NCBI GenBank assembly: GCA_027625915.1
Contig: JANTQA010000030.1
Coordinates: 3,224,001-3,288,000 of the forward strand
Length of the DNA: 64,000 nucleotides
Direction: 5' to 3'
From: Anaeramoeba flamelloides
Lineage: Eukaryota > Metamonada > Anaeramoebidae
Of the stretch, positions 48,622-61,799 are shown piece after piece. The first letter of the stretch is position 1; each line of letters begins with the position of its first letter. The notes below the pieces were generated by a model. That model did not search any database. It was not told where the DNA came from and saw only the letters and a program-made list of their open reading frames with translations. A program made the translations under genes and the position numbers.

Positions 48622-49419
48622 ATGGCTCCTTTGATCAATTTTTTAAATAAAACGCTTACACTCTTAATTTCCAGTTTGGCATTATTTCTGTGTTACAACC
48701 TTTTCCATTTTTTGACACCAAGCTCGGCAATTATGAAATTACCTTTTATCATTTTCAACCCAACACAAATTTTTAATAAATTCCTAACAACAACAAAACG
48801 TGTACTATTATGGGATGGCTTATTACTGTTATTCTTTTTCCTCATTCAAATATTTGAATTAACCCATTCTTTTAAATATTTACTGCCAAGATCGCTCCGA
48901 AAAGATCAATTTTTAAAAAAAGCCACAACCTTTTTTGGATTAATCAATTTCTATACCTTGATTTCATTTTGGGTTCCACTTGATCCACTGCTAGTCTCAC
49001 CAATTTGGCAATTGCAATCAGTCTTTTGGTTTAAATTAATGTTTTTTTTTGGATGGCTCTTTGTTTTGATCCAATTGCCACTGTATTACTCTGCAACCTT
49101 ATTTGACTTTAGCAAAACTTTCCAGAGGCTTTTCCAATCGAACACCCAAAACCAAACAAACCACCTTCAACGGATACTATTGCAAGACAATAGCCCCATC
49201 TTCTTTGGTCCCGTGTTGATCCTATTTGCTGCCAGAATCATGTCAATTGATCGAATTCTTTTTGCCAGCGGTGTTGCCCTTTACCTGCTAACTTCCTCCT
49301 TTTCATCATCAGAAGATATCAAAAATGGCCAACATTTCATGCTTTCTTCAATCCAATATCTTTGGAATAAAAATCCTTATAAACTCTACAACCAAAGAAT
49401 TAAAAAAAAAAAGTATTAA
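48622..49419 (+). CDS. Nurim-like multi-pass membrane protein (ICMT/NnrU-related fold)
   Basis: Single exon, 265 residues; animal nurim is about 262. Nurim is an inner-nuclear-membrane protein of unknown activity related to isoprenylcysteine methyltransferase. Six hydrophobic segments are visible: about 12-32, 61-81, 102-120, 133-155, 195-207 and 212-226. Landmarks in family order are VLLWDGLLLLFFFLIQIFE (61-79), a basic stretch (RSLRKDQFLKKA), TFFGLINFYTLISFWVPL, FFFGWLFVLIQLPL and IMSIDRILFASGVALYL, then an amphipathic tail (DIKNGQHFMLSS). The RHP-type motif conserved in ICMT-like enzymes before the fifth segment reads DNSP here, and the early QHSLM-like motif reads IFELTH, so methyltransferase activity is doubtful. 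The ATG context is CACAATGG. An NnrU or MddA relative is an alternative. Confidence 0.6.
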   Translation: MAPLINFLNKTLTLLISSLALFLCYNLFHFLTPSSAIMKLPFIIFNPTQIFNKFLTTTKRVLLWDGLLLLFFFLIQIFELTHSFKYLLPRSLRKDQFLKKATTFFGLINFYTLISFWVPLDPLLVSPIWQLQSVFWFKLMFFFGWLFVLIQLPLYYSATLFDFSKTFQRLFQSNTQNQTNHLQRILLQDNSPIFFGPVLILFAARIMSIDRILFASGVALYLLTSSFSSSEDIKNGQHFMLSSIQYLWNKNPYKLYNQRIKKKKY

Positions 49420-49713
49420 AATGTGAACACATCAAATAAACTACTCATTTTTTTTTTTTTATTATTGTTTTTTTTTTTTGTTTTTATCTTTTATCTTCCT
49501 TTTTTATATTTACTAATTAATTATTTTGGAGAATAGTAATTTGAATATTTTTTTTTATTTTATTTTTTGAAAAAAAAAAAATGATAGATTTATTATTTAA
49601 TAAATTGATATTTTATTTTTATCTTTATTTATTATAACCATACAAAATCATACGGGATGCCAATAGAAGTAATTTATTTTTTATATTGTTTTGATAATGT
49701 CAACTTTTTTTGA

Positions 49714-50351
49714 TATAAACTCTTTTTCAAAAATTGTGATCGACCTGAAATAATAAATTGAAAAAAAAAAAAATATCCTTTAGTATTCAAGAACAATTAA
49801 TAACTAAATATGATTTGTAATTCACTTTTAAGTCATTCCAAATAAATAAAAACCGAATGTATTGAAAATTAAAAAAAATAAAACCAAAAACTAAAAAAAA
49901 GCGAGCCACAATTTTTGAAATGAGCATTATGGATTTTTTATTCCTGAACTTTCACTGAAAAAAAGTTGAACAACAAGATTTTTTATGAATAATTAAATCC
50001 ATTTTAAAAGACATCACATAGTCTCAATTTTCTTCTTGATTATTTGTCTTTTCGAAGTTCTTTTTTTTTATCACATGATCTTTTCAAAAAAATAAAAAGA
50101 AAAAAGAAAAAAAGAAAAAGAAAAAGAAAAAGAAAAGAAAATCAAAAATTTGAAAAATCAAAACGAAAATCTGCAAAAAACAAAAGAGAAACAAAAATTT
50201 AAAAAAGCAAAACAAAAATTTGCAAAATTAGAAAAAATGAGTCTGATCAAAAATTTTGAAAATATTTTTTGTAAAGAATACTGGAATAAACGCTCAAAAA
50301 AAACCCCATTAACATTATAAAGTGAGTCAAAATTTTTGAAAAATAGTTTTT
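49714..50351 (+). repeat. MITE-like element, family 4, copy c
   Basis: A complete copy with imperfect terminal inverted repeats: left ATAAACTCTTTTTCAAAAAT, then TGTGATCGA; right GAGTCAAAATTTTTGAAAAA followed by TAGTTTTTAATG. An AAAAAGAAAAAG-rich core and the block AACAACAAGATTTTTTATGA are shared with other family 4 copies. Confidence 0.75.
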
Positions 50352-50539
50352 AATGTTTTCCAATTAATTTACAAATAGCAAATTTATTAAACAAGAATAT
50401 TTTAATTGGTGTGTGATATTATATTTTTTTTTTTTGGATTTATCCCTTGAAACGAATTCGTCATGACCACCAATTCTATTTACGTTTGCTCAAAGCTAAC
50501 AATGGGAATTGTAATATAAAAAGTCATTTTTCTATTTTG

Positions 50540-51272
50540 ATTATAAACTCTGTTTCAGCCAAAAGGGGAATCCAAAAAAAAACATTGTTTTCAAATATCA
50601 ATTATTTTATATAATTGAGATTTGAAGAACAAATAAGAAATAAACAGAATAATACAGAACAAAGAATTGTTAATAAATGTCTGGAAGAAAACTAATTAAT
50701 CAATGTATTTTCTTAAAAATTCAAAAACTCAAACTCTTGGGGGAAATATTGAGAAAAACAACAATATCCGAAATGAACTTCCTACTGGCATTTGAATAAT
50801 AAATAGAAAACAAATTTCACTTTATTTTCCATACTTTTCTTTTACAAATCAAGTCTCCAAACGAAGTGTGTTGACATTTGTGGTCTCGATTTGAAAAAGG
50901 AAATGAAAATGAGTGAAAATTTTTCACATTTATTAAACAAATATCAAGATCAAAGATCGAATAGAATTCCAATAGAAAACAATATGATTTCTTGGCAATC
51001 GTTACCATTGTTTCAATAACCTTAGAATAGCACATTTTTATCAAGCGAATTTCAGTCTTGCAATAAAATATAAAAAAAATTTTGCAACTGAATTAGGTTT
51101 TTAAAAAAAAAATGGAAAAAAAAAATCAATAATATGAAAAAATGTGAAAAAATGATTCAATTTTGAAAATTTCCTAAATCAAATTTTTCTTCTAATATCT
51201 ATGTAAAACCGTTTAAACACGTGTATTTCACCCCTTACAGTTGATCTTGTTTGGCTGGAAAATAGTTTATAT
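50540..51272 (+). repeat. MITE-like element, family 1, copy f, with the same internal insertion as copy c
   Basis: Left TTATAAACTCTGTTTCAGCC, right TTTGGCTGGAAAATAGTTTA. The block 50775-50950 (TTCCTACTGGCATTTGAATA ... AAATGAGTGAAAATTTTTCA) corresponds to 7760-7935. Copies c and f therefore share ancestry after the insertion. Confidence 0.75.
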
Positions 51273-51688
51273 ATAAAATAAAAATCTTATCTTGAATGCT
51301 ATTACAAAAGTTTACTGTTTGACGCCTGTAATTAAAAAAAAAAATTATGATAATTTTGAATGGTAAAAAATTTTTATTTTATATGAAACAAATTATAAAA
51401 TTGAAAAGAAAGATTATAAATAATGAAGACCGAATTTAATAATTTATTTGAAAGGTTCTTTTCTTTTTGATATTTTAGGTATTTAGAAATTTAAGATCCA
51501 TACAAAATTTAAAATTTTTTTTAAAATGTTGATTATTAATTGGGTTTGTAGTGTAAAATTTACAATTTTAATATTTTTCTATTGTAGAAATTTTTGGCCA
51601 ATTATATATTATCAGTGTTTGTCAATGGTTATTAAATGTGTTCAATAAATGTTATATAAATACAAATAAAAGGGATAAAATAAAATAC

Positions 51689-52308
51689 CTAAACCCCATT
51701 TCAAAAATTGTGACTCGAATGAAATAATTAATCAAATAAAAACACCAAAAATTATTAAATAGTATTCAAGAACAACAGATAATCAAATATGATGAAGTAA
51801 TCCACTTTTAAGTTATTCTAAATATATAAAAGTCTGATATTTTAAAAATTATTAAAAATATAACCAAAATCTAAAATAAAAAGTGAATAGCAATTTTTAT
51901 TATGAGCATTATCCCTTTTTTATTACTGAACTTTCAATGGAAAAAAGTTAACAAGAAGATTTTTGGTTGAATAATTAAATTGATTTTAAAAGACATTAAA
52001 TATTTTGAATTATCTAAATTATTATTTGTCTTTAAAAAGATCTTTTTTTCCCATACATGATCTTTTCGAAAAAAATAAAAACAAAAGAAAAACTGAAGAA
52101 AAGCAGAATTTAGAAGAAAGAAAAAGAAAAACAAGAGAAAAAACAGAAATTTGATCAAGCAAAACTAAAATTTGCAAAATTAGTAAAAATGGTTCAGATC
52201 CAAAAATTTGAAAATACTTTTTTTCGAAAGAATAAGGTATAAACATCCTCAAAAGAAATCCAGATAACATTATAAAGTTAGTCGATTTTTTTAAATAATA
52301 GGATTTAA
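51689..52308 (+). repeat. MITE-like element, family 4, copy d
   Basis: Left CTAAACCCCATTTCAAAAAT, then TGTGACTCGAATGAAAT; right GTTAGTCGATTTTTTTAAAT. It follows copy c and family 1 copy f within 1.4 kb, making 49.7-52.3 kb a transposon cluster downstream of the nurim-like gene. Confidence 0.7.
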
Positions 52309-55300
52309 TTATCAATTTTTCTTTGTTTTTGTTTTGATTTTCGCACCTATAAGGGATTAGCACCACCATATAGTTGTCTGTAATCAAAGTATATACTTGG
52401 AATAAGTGTAAATGTTACCAGTGCTGTGTGACTCACATGACTCTAATAATCTATTAAAAATATTGCTGCCCAACCAATTAATGGATTTTTTACTTTTTGG
52501 TCAAGATAAAAATTTTCATTTTTTTAAATTATTTTTTAAATACCTTTATCAAATCTAAATATAGAAACTCCAAATAATAACATTCTCTTATTTAATAATT
52601 CATATTTAGAACCCCCTAAAAGAAGCAATTTTTATATTTTTTAATTTCAAAGTATAAACTCAATAATGATTATCGTTAAAAAGGGGGCGAAAGAATAATT
52701 TTAATTTTGTTTCCTTTTTGAAAATAAGCTGTAACATCAATATATTTCAAATATTTCATAAAGTATTTGTTTCAAAGTACCTCTATTGTTTAATTATTTA
52801 ATTTTTTTAAAAAATTAAATTTTTAGTTGCTTTTAAGCATTTCGTATTAAATTTAAGAACATTAGAATTATTTTGAAACCTAAGCATAAAAAAAAAGATA
52901 AAAAATAACATTTTTTCTAGACTTGTTTATATTGTTTATTTCTAGAAAAAAATCTTGATTCGATTATACTCTATCGATTATGATTATTAATGACTTTTTT
53001 TTTTTCTTTTTTTTTTTTTGGAGAAATAAATAGGTGATTTTTTGGGTATTGTGTTTTAATATTAAAAACGGAAGTGTTGGTGGAATAGAAGAAATCTAAA
53101 TTTTATCTAGAGGTGAGTTCTATGTTTTTTATTTATTTAGTAAAAACATAGGATCCAAAAGGTGTTGTTATTCGTGGGTGTTTACTATTTTGTGAGTTTA
53201 AAAGGGATGGAGAAAATAACATTACAAAAAATGTTCTAATTTAGATAAAAATTTATTTTTATGTTGCTATTCTGTTTCTTTAAAACAGTTTTAAAGTATA
53301 CAAAATTTCATAGAACCTTAACAACCTAAAACGAATAAAAAACTACAAGAAATTTTTTTATTTTTATTTTATTATTGTTGTAACTCAAATTAATGGAGAA
53401 AAGGTGATTCAATGTGTTAAATATTATAGAAATAATCGAAAACCCCAATTATATTTCAGAGTATGATGATGCGGTGTTCATAGTTTTTGATCCTTTTTTT
53501 GAAATGTGGTAGTTGGGTAATTAAAAAAGAGAAGTTAAAAGAAAAAGAAAAAGTAAAGTAAAAAAGTGAAAAAATGGAAAAGATCAAACTACTTATAAAC
53601 AAAATCGGGTAGTTTAAAGAGATCAATAAGTCAAGTGACAAGATATCTAATTCATCACCTTTTTCATTCAAATAGATATTATCAAAAATTGTAATTAAAG
53701 TTAGTCAATATTTGTTATATGTGGTGGGTATTTTAGCAATAGTAACAATTATCACCAAACTGGAAAAATATAAACAAAATAACTAATTCAAAATTAGAAA
53801 AAAGGAAAGGGAAGCGGAAGAAGTGGAAAGAAAAAAAAGAAAAGGAAGAAAAAAAAATAATAATAAAGACGGAGAAAGAAAGAAAAAAAATAAACAAAGA
53901 AAAAATAAGTTTTTTCTCTTTTTTTTTTGCTGAACTATATTTGTGTATAATATAATCTCTTTTCTTTTTTTCTTCCAACCAAAAATAAAAATATCTAAAG
54001 GGCAAGTTCTTTTTGAATATATTTGATTTGTTTTTTTTTCATTAATGATCCACAATATTTCAACAAATAATAACCAACGTAATTCGACCCATTGTTTCGA
54101 AAACAAGAAAAAAAAAAATTCTGGGAGATATAAATATCACCCTATTAAATCAAATATATTTCTTATTATCTTAACTTCATACAAATCACAGCAGATATAT
54201 CGTGGCTTGAAGTCTGAAAATTGATTGTTCAGTATTTAAATTTGTGGCAAAATTCAAGATTTTTTTCTGAGAATATTATTGATTACGATTTTCGTCCTGT
54301 ACTATAATTAAATTGTCTTAACTGTGGAATTAAATCTGAAGATTATAGATAAACAAATTTTGCCATGTGTTTTCTTATGACTCTATAAACCCGGTAATAA
54401 TATTTATTAAATTGTTAAAAGGGATTCGAATTTAATTACTGGGAATGGTGTTCCTTTTCTTTGTTAAAGGACTGCGTTCCCACAATTTCTGGGTATTGGG
54501 TTATTGTGCTCTTTCACTTTCATTTCTCAAAGGGTATTTTTAATCGGTAGAAATTGGTGAAAAAAAACATTTTTGTCTTATTTACCTTTTAATACATACT
54601 TTTTTATTTCTTTTTCAATGAAAAGCAACAAGAAAATAACCAAAAAATTATTACAAAAAATAATGACTTTTGGGGATTTTCAAGTTCAGGCTCAAATTTG
54701 AGAACATTTCAAACATGCACAAGAAATATAAAAAATGTGTAGAACATTCAGAGGAATTCACTGTGAGTTCAGAAAGTTGAGATGGTACTTTTTAAATATT
54801 AAAATCAAATTTTAACTTGATCTTTCAATCCTAAATTGTGAAAATTATTAAAATTGTGAAAATATCTCATTTTTTCTCAAAGAAATTCTCGATGTATAAA
54901 TATTACTGAGATTATTAAACTCTTCCAAGTGTGTTTTTATAAATTATTTCACTATTTTCACCAGGAAACGTAGTCCTTAAAATTAATTAAACAAGAAAAC
55001 CTTTTCTGTGATCCCAAAAATATACTTTTTCTCTAATTATTTTTTTGGTAAATTGTTTGGTTGTTCAATTCATAACAGGCCAGGGTGGGGGGCATTTAAA
55101 AGGAAAAAGTATTTTTAAAATTTTTCCAAAAGAAAATACTAAAAATAAAAATCATCACAAACACAGGGTGATCAGCTTGGTTTCACTAAAAAATTTCGAA
55201 ACAAGAAATTTCTTAGAATCATTTTTTATTCTTTGTCTTTTCTTTTCTCAATACATTTTTTAAATTCTTGATAATCCAAAAATAAATGGATACCCATTGG

Positions 55301-56804
55301 ACTTGAAATGGTACAAAGAATGTTGTGGCTTTGTAAAAGGCCATAATGTTAACTATCTTTTCTCAAAATTTTTCTGATCAAAACTAATAGGAAAGGTCAC
55401 TTGTTGTAAGTGTTTTACTTTTTTTTAAATTCTATTTCTTCTTTTTTTTGAAAAATAGTTATCTCCGAATATTATTACAATAGACAAGCGAATTATAAGA
55501 GCTTTTTGTTCTTCTTATTGTTGTTCGTTGTCTTATAAAAAATTATTTTTTGAATTGAAAAAAAAGAGAAAAAAAGCTTTGTGTTTCAAAGATTGGTAAC
55601 ATGAACAATTTTTTCAAAATTTTTTTTCTCCTAAACAACCTTAAAATATTTCGATAATAATAATTTCCCGAAAAGAGTCCTACACACATTTTTGGACAAC
55701 AAACAAGATCAAATTCTGAAAATGTTTTTATTTGGATTTATTTGACAAATAATAACTTCAAAATAAAAACCAAGAGTTTAAATTGAATGAAAATATTGTT
55801 TCCTTCAGGAATTCTTTGAAGAGAATGGAAACGTTGTTCCAAATTGGTTACGAAAATTAAAATAAACAAAGAAAAAAATTTGAAGACTTTCTTTTGAAAC
55901 AAACATAAAAACATAAAACCATCCAAAGTGAAGAAAATTCCTTGTCAACCATGAAATTAATCGTAACTCTTTCTTCATTATCTTGAAATTTTGAACTTTT
56001 CTTTTGCGAAAAGAGAAAAAAAAAGTTGGAAACTTTTAAATAAGATTGAAAAAAATTTAAAAAACTTGAAAGGGAAACGAGCGTTAGTGAAGGATTGTGA
56101 TCAACAAAAAAATGAAAAGTCATCAAAATTAATAAAAATTTTTTTATATTGGACATCTGGCTCAATTTGATAACAGAACAATTGAAACACATGGCAACCA
56201 CAACTATAACTATCACTTTTTCTCAACATTATTACAATAAAAGAGAAAAAAAAGTTAACCGAAAAGCAAAACAACAAATTTATTAAGGATCTTGTGAATT
56301 TTTTAATCAACAACAAAACACAGAACTTTACTGTTTTGAATATTTCGTGAATTACAATCACACAATTAACTTTTTTTTTGGAGTCTTAAAGCAAATTTTA
56401 ATTTGTACCAAACCTCCTTTCCAAAAAATCCAACAGTCTTATTTTCGAAAAACATTTCCATTAAATCTGTGAATAAGCAACCAAATAAAAAAAATGTGTT
56501 TTTGTTTTTCACAAACAACAGATTTAAAACAGCTGGACCAGTCCCTTACCGAAATTTGAGACTTTTCTTTTTTCTTTTACAAAAACAAGAGAAACAGTTA
56601 TTTTCCAAAAAAACAATTTTACAGAGTTTGACAAACAGACAGAATTGTAATAACAACAATCAGAAAAGGCCTTTCATGTTTTAATTTTAAAGGAAGGAGA
56701 AAATAAATATTTTTCATTTCTTTTTATTCTTCTCTACTTTATTTTTACAAAATTTTTTTTCTTTTTTTTTTTTTAAAAAAATAATCCTTCATTAACTAAT
56801 TATT
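52309..56804. other. Intergenic spacer with several short, unassigned exon-like islands
   Basis: No gene is recognised. Near 52343-52480 there is a block (ACCATATAGTTGTCTGTAAT) related to one at 28560-28700, a further repeat. Plus-strand islands of interest: 53152-53244 after an ACATAG acceptor-like site (DPKGVVIRGCLLFCEFKRDG, stop TAG), 54420-54550 (GFEFNYWEWCSFSLLKDC) and 55050-55260 (ITGQGGGHLKGKSIFKI). They share no recognised family and may be unrelated. Confidence 0.35.
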
Positions 56805-58135
56805 ATGACCAAATTTTTTATTGCTGATAAAGTTGATCCTTTCGTTGTCAAAACCTTTGGTGAAATCGGAGAAGTCATCAACAACCCAGGTGCCACAGCT
56901 GAAAAATTACCTGAATTAATTGGAGACTCCAATTTTTTAGTTGTTAGATCAACCCGTGTCACAGAAGAAACAATTAAAGCTGCCACCAAACTTAAGGTCA
57001 TTATCCGTGCCGGTGCTGGTGTAGATACCATTAATATCGAAGCTGCCACTAAAAACGGAATTTTTGTTTGTAATTGTCCAGGTAAATTTTCTTAGTTTTA
57101 TTAGTCCTTCTTGTTTATTTTTTGTTTTTTTTTTTTATTTTTCTTTTTCAAGAAAAAAAGGAGTAAAAATATTTACTTTTCAGGAATAATTTGTGAAAAG
57201 TAATATTCTCCTGAGTAAATTTCGGATTTTTTTTTCTTCTGATTCAATTGCATTTTTATATTTTTTTTACTTTTATTTTTTTTTTCATTGTTCGTTTTGT
57301 ATTTTTTGAAACTAACCAAAATATCTTTTTTTCTTTGAATTTAACAAATTTAATCAACTTTGTACTTTTGTCTTTCTGAAATTCAACAAAATAAATAATA
57401 AAAAAAAAAAAAAAATATCATATAAATAAATTGTCTACAATAGGAACAAATTCCCACGCTGTTGTTGAATTAGTCATTGGACACATGATCTGCGCTGATC
57501 GTGAATTGTTTTCAACAACAACAATCCTTAAGGATGGTAAATGGTGCAAAAAGCAATTTACCAAATCAAGAGGATTGTTTGGAAGGAAACTTGGAATTGT
57601 TGGTTTAGGTTATATTGGCCGATTAGTTGCCAAAGCAGCAAAAGGACTTGGCATGGCTGTTGCAGCATATGACAAATATGTTCCAAAGGAAGCCATGGAA
57701 AAGCTCGAAGTTGAATGGATCGAATCCGTTGACAAATTATGTGAGGTTTCCGATGTCATGACCCTTCACACCGTTTTAACAGAGGAAACAAAGCACATGT
57801 TCAACCTTGAAATGTTTCGAAAATGTAAAGACGGAATGATTTTCATCAATGCATCCAGAGGCGGTGTTGTCGATCAATCGTGCATCCCACAAATCGTCAA
57901 AGAAAAAGGAATCAAATTTGCTTTGGATGTCTACGAAGACGAGCCATCCGTCAACGACGAAGAATTCCCTCACACAGAATTAGCAAAGGCACTTACCTCA
58001 ATGACACCACATATTGGTGCATCAACTTTACAAGCCGCAGAAGCTGTCGGCCTCATGACAATTGACATTGCCAAATATTTCCTCGAAAATGAAAAGCCAC
58101 CAAAATTAAATGTTGTCAACAAAACATTATTGTAA
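56805..58135 (+). CDS. D-3-phosphoglycerate dehydrogenase (short form)
   Basis: Oxidises 3-phosphoglycerate to 3-phosphohydroxypyruvate with NAD, the first step of serine synthesis, in the cytosol. Two exons: 56805-57081 and 57444-58135 (phase 1, donor GTAAAT, acceptor ATAG), 322 residues. The substrate domain is at both ends and the nucleotide-binding domain is at about 95-285. RAGAGVDTIN is at 68-77, the dinucleotide motif GLGYIG at 146-151, and D169 at the end of the second strand favours NAD. Catalytic R231, E259 and H282 have the family spacing. The ACT or regulatory C-terminal domains of long forms are absent, as in short-form enzymes. Codons are the least AT-biased in the window (many C-ending), which fits high expression. 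The 362-nt intron is free of transposons. Confidence 0.93.
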
Positions 58136-61100
58136 ACTGCTTTTGAGTTGCGCTTATAACCACAGTGGGGTTGCTTTTTTTCATTAATTTAGATAACACA
58201 ATGAAGAAATTAAAAATAATTTGATGTGCGTTTGTTACTTGTGCTTGAAATTATTTTTTAAAAAAAACAAAAAAATAAGATATTTTTTACATTTGATTTT
58301 CTTGAAATCAAATTACTTTTTTTATTTTTTTATTTTGATTAAAAGAAAAGCCCATTAATTAGTTCTTGTTTCTTATAATGGGATTTGTTTTTTAATTCTC
58401 GAAACAATAAAATTTGACAATTGTTTTAATTTTATCTTTTTACATTTTTTTTTTTTTTCAATTCGAAAGTAAATGTTTTTGATCCATAGCAAACAATTAA
58501 AAATAAAAAGAGTTTATAAAGTAATTAGCAATTCTCTTAGGATTCTATTTAAATTTTTGAATTATTATTTTCTTTTCAAATTTTTTTTCAAATAAATTAT
58601 CTTTCTTTAAAATCCTGTTGTAACCTTCTAACTAAGTAAAAACGGGTCTTTAAACAAATACCTTTCTGCTTAGAGTTCCTTTTTGTAGACTATTGGAAAT
58701 CTTGAAGTATTATTTATAAATATTTTGAAAAGAAATTTTAATACTCTTTTACTAATAATAATTTGAATTATTTTTTGTCCGAAAGTTACTCCAAAGTAAT
58801 TTAAAGCGATTGTAAATGAAGCTGAATTTTTTTAGTAAATCTAATATCATTGATTACACTTGAAATATCCTTACCAAAAGGGAGATTTTGTTTTAGAAAA
58901 TAATCTTTTTTTATGAATTAGATGATTTGTAAAAAAAAATAATTTAGATTCAATTTTAAATCATTTAACTCAGTATTTCAAAGTCTATTCACCACACAAC
59001 ATTTCTTTCACACCCAAGTGATAGAACTACCCACTGGAGATGATTATTTTGGAGGTGTTCTTCTTTTTGTTTTAAAAAAATGAAACAACTTCTGATCCAA
59101 ATGATCTCAAAAGATTAACAAATTTAAATAACAAAGCAAATAATTTCTTCTGTTTCAATCATTCAAAGTCAAATTTCTAAAAACAATTATTCTTTTCTTT
59201 GCTTTTTATAATCACAACATCGTAATACCTCGTTTGGGTGTAATCTTTTTCAATTGTCACACATAACCGATTAAAATCGAATTTTCCAACTTGTAATTGT
59301 TCTCTACTCCATCTTTTTAGAATATAATGGTTTTGTTACACCCTCTTTACAAAAAATATCCCAGACTAAAATCTCAAAAAAATAAAAAGAAAAAAAACTT
59401 TTAGATCTCAAAAAGTACAAAAGATCTTGAGACCTGTATTATCTGTATTTTGAACAATTAAACACAACCGTTTAAATTTCAAATTGCCAACCTGAGTCAA
59501 GTTTATTTTAAAAATTGCAAAAGTTTTCAGAATTAATTATTCACAAGCCTACCACTAATTACTTATTTTTATGCTTTTAATTGCAATTCAACACTCAAAA
59601 ATATATCCTTTTTTTTTTTGTTCAAAAAAAAAAATTCACATTTATGAATTGACACTTTAGAAATTTCTACAAACTTTTCCCCAACTTCCAAAATTAACAT
59701 ATTTCTACGATATTTAAATCACCCACAACACCCCCACCCTTTTTTTTATTTAAACTTAAATATTGATTAAAAACAGTTCAACAGTGAAGGAAAGAATAAG
59801 ATAATTTTTAATTTGGCTATTTACTAAAAAATGAGAAGTCAAACTCTTGAAAAGAAGAAACAATTTAACTTGCAAGAACAATTCGTCTATATGATCATCA
59901 ACCAAATCTACAAAACCAATTTATATCTCCTTTAGATCACTGTTTGGAAAAATTTTTTGGAGATATCCATAATAGTCACTTTTTTCATCAAAATTTTGAT
60001 AATAGATCAATTGTGAAAATATCCGAACAAAAGATAATGGTTTAAGATGTTTTATTTTATTTAATACGAGTTTGTAGAAGCTATTTATCCTTTCTGTTTT
60101 TAATTTTCTTTTTAATTAATTATTCTAATTAAAAATGACCACAAACTTTTTTTCTAAATAGAGAGTTAAAAATTTTAAAAATTTGGAATTCAAACTACAT
60201 TCTTTTATTAAATTTTGTAAAAATTCTGAGTATATAAAAGAAAAACCCCATTTGTCAAGAAACACCTTTTCACCACCCCCCCCTCCCTTGAAATGTAGAT
60301 AAATTTCCAATATATAAAAAAAAAAACCCTAAAAACTCTAACAAATTCTTTGAAGATCTTTCATTTCAAATATTTATATTTGGATATAATTGAATATTTC
60401 AAGATTTGGGTTTTATATTGCACTATCAATTTCGAACGTTTTTAAAATCAATTTTAGATTTTTTTTGAATAATATTTATCTATTTAATCTTATGGTTTAC
60501 AATCAATTTGTTGATACAAAAAAAAAATATTATGGCAAAAAACTAAGAATAAACACCCATGAATTGAAGAATTGAAATAACTTTCAAAAGAACAGGTGAA
60601 AAAAAAAACCATAGAAATCATCAAAAAATCCAGTTTTTTCTAAGTATTATGAAATAAATTCACAAAGAGGCAAAAAGTTAAAAAAAATCAAATTACATAA
60701 AAAACTAACCTTTTCTTAAAACAAATAACATTTTCAAAGAGAAATAACAAATTAAATTCAAAACACCCTTTAGGTAAGTGGTGACACTTTTCCAAAGATT
60801 TGACAAATAACTAGATTAAAATACTTTATAAAATAAAGAAAAAACAAATAATTTATTTCAGATGAATATTATGTAATATAATATATATGGTATAGCACCC
60901 ACGATTTGCCCTCATTCCATCAAGTCTAAAATAAAAGATTTCAAAGTATATTGATGCACTAATATATTTATTTTTTTATTTGTCTTTAACATTTATTTTG
61001 ATTCAAATAAAAAGTCAAAACAGTTCAAAGATAAAGTAGTTATGTTATCGTGTTTTTTTTAAAGATATTTTTTTATTGGATGTAACTAGACAATTTTTAA

Positions 61101-61799
61101 TAATAAAATTTACTTTCAAAGATATTTTTTTATAAATTCTAAATCTTATAATCCTTTGATATCAATTCAAATTAAAAATTTTGTTTTGAAAGACAATTAG
61201 TATATTTGGGATTCTAATGGATATAAAAACTATTTTCAATTAGCGTGTCAAATTCATTCCAAAATATCTTTATTAAATTAAATTGTCCTAAAAATATCCA
61301 AATATACAAAACCATTAAAAAAAGATTTACTGATTCTTTATAACAATCTGTTTTTATGTTAGTTTGATAATCCTTAATTAATATGAATTAAAATTTCTGA
61401 TCTCGATTTTATATGATGTTTTTTTAAGGATGTAGACTTTGTGTTTATTATTTTCTTTTTGTTTGTATAAATCATTTTCATAACTTTTTTAATACATGTA
61501 AATCTTCTAATATAATGGAAAAAGTATAAATGCATTTTATTTTTAAAAAAAAAATTGTAACCTTACCATATTTCCCTTTTTATATTGAAATTAGTGATGT
61601 ATTTTTTTTCCCAAAACAAGTGTTATTTTTTTTTATTCGTTTATTAAGAATATTTTATGGAATATATATCGGGATAAATACCAGAGTAATTGATTCAATT
61701 GGTATTAATATTTAACAGGATTTGATATTGTAAATTAAGGGATAACTTTACTAACAAAGATGATTTTTTATGGATATTAAAAAAAAAAATCATAATTTT

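Noticed and set aside
53456-53520. C/D snoRNA suggested by TATGATGATG
   Set aside because: No matching D box or terminal stem at a sensible distance.
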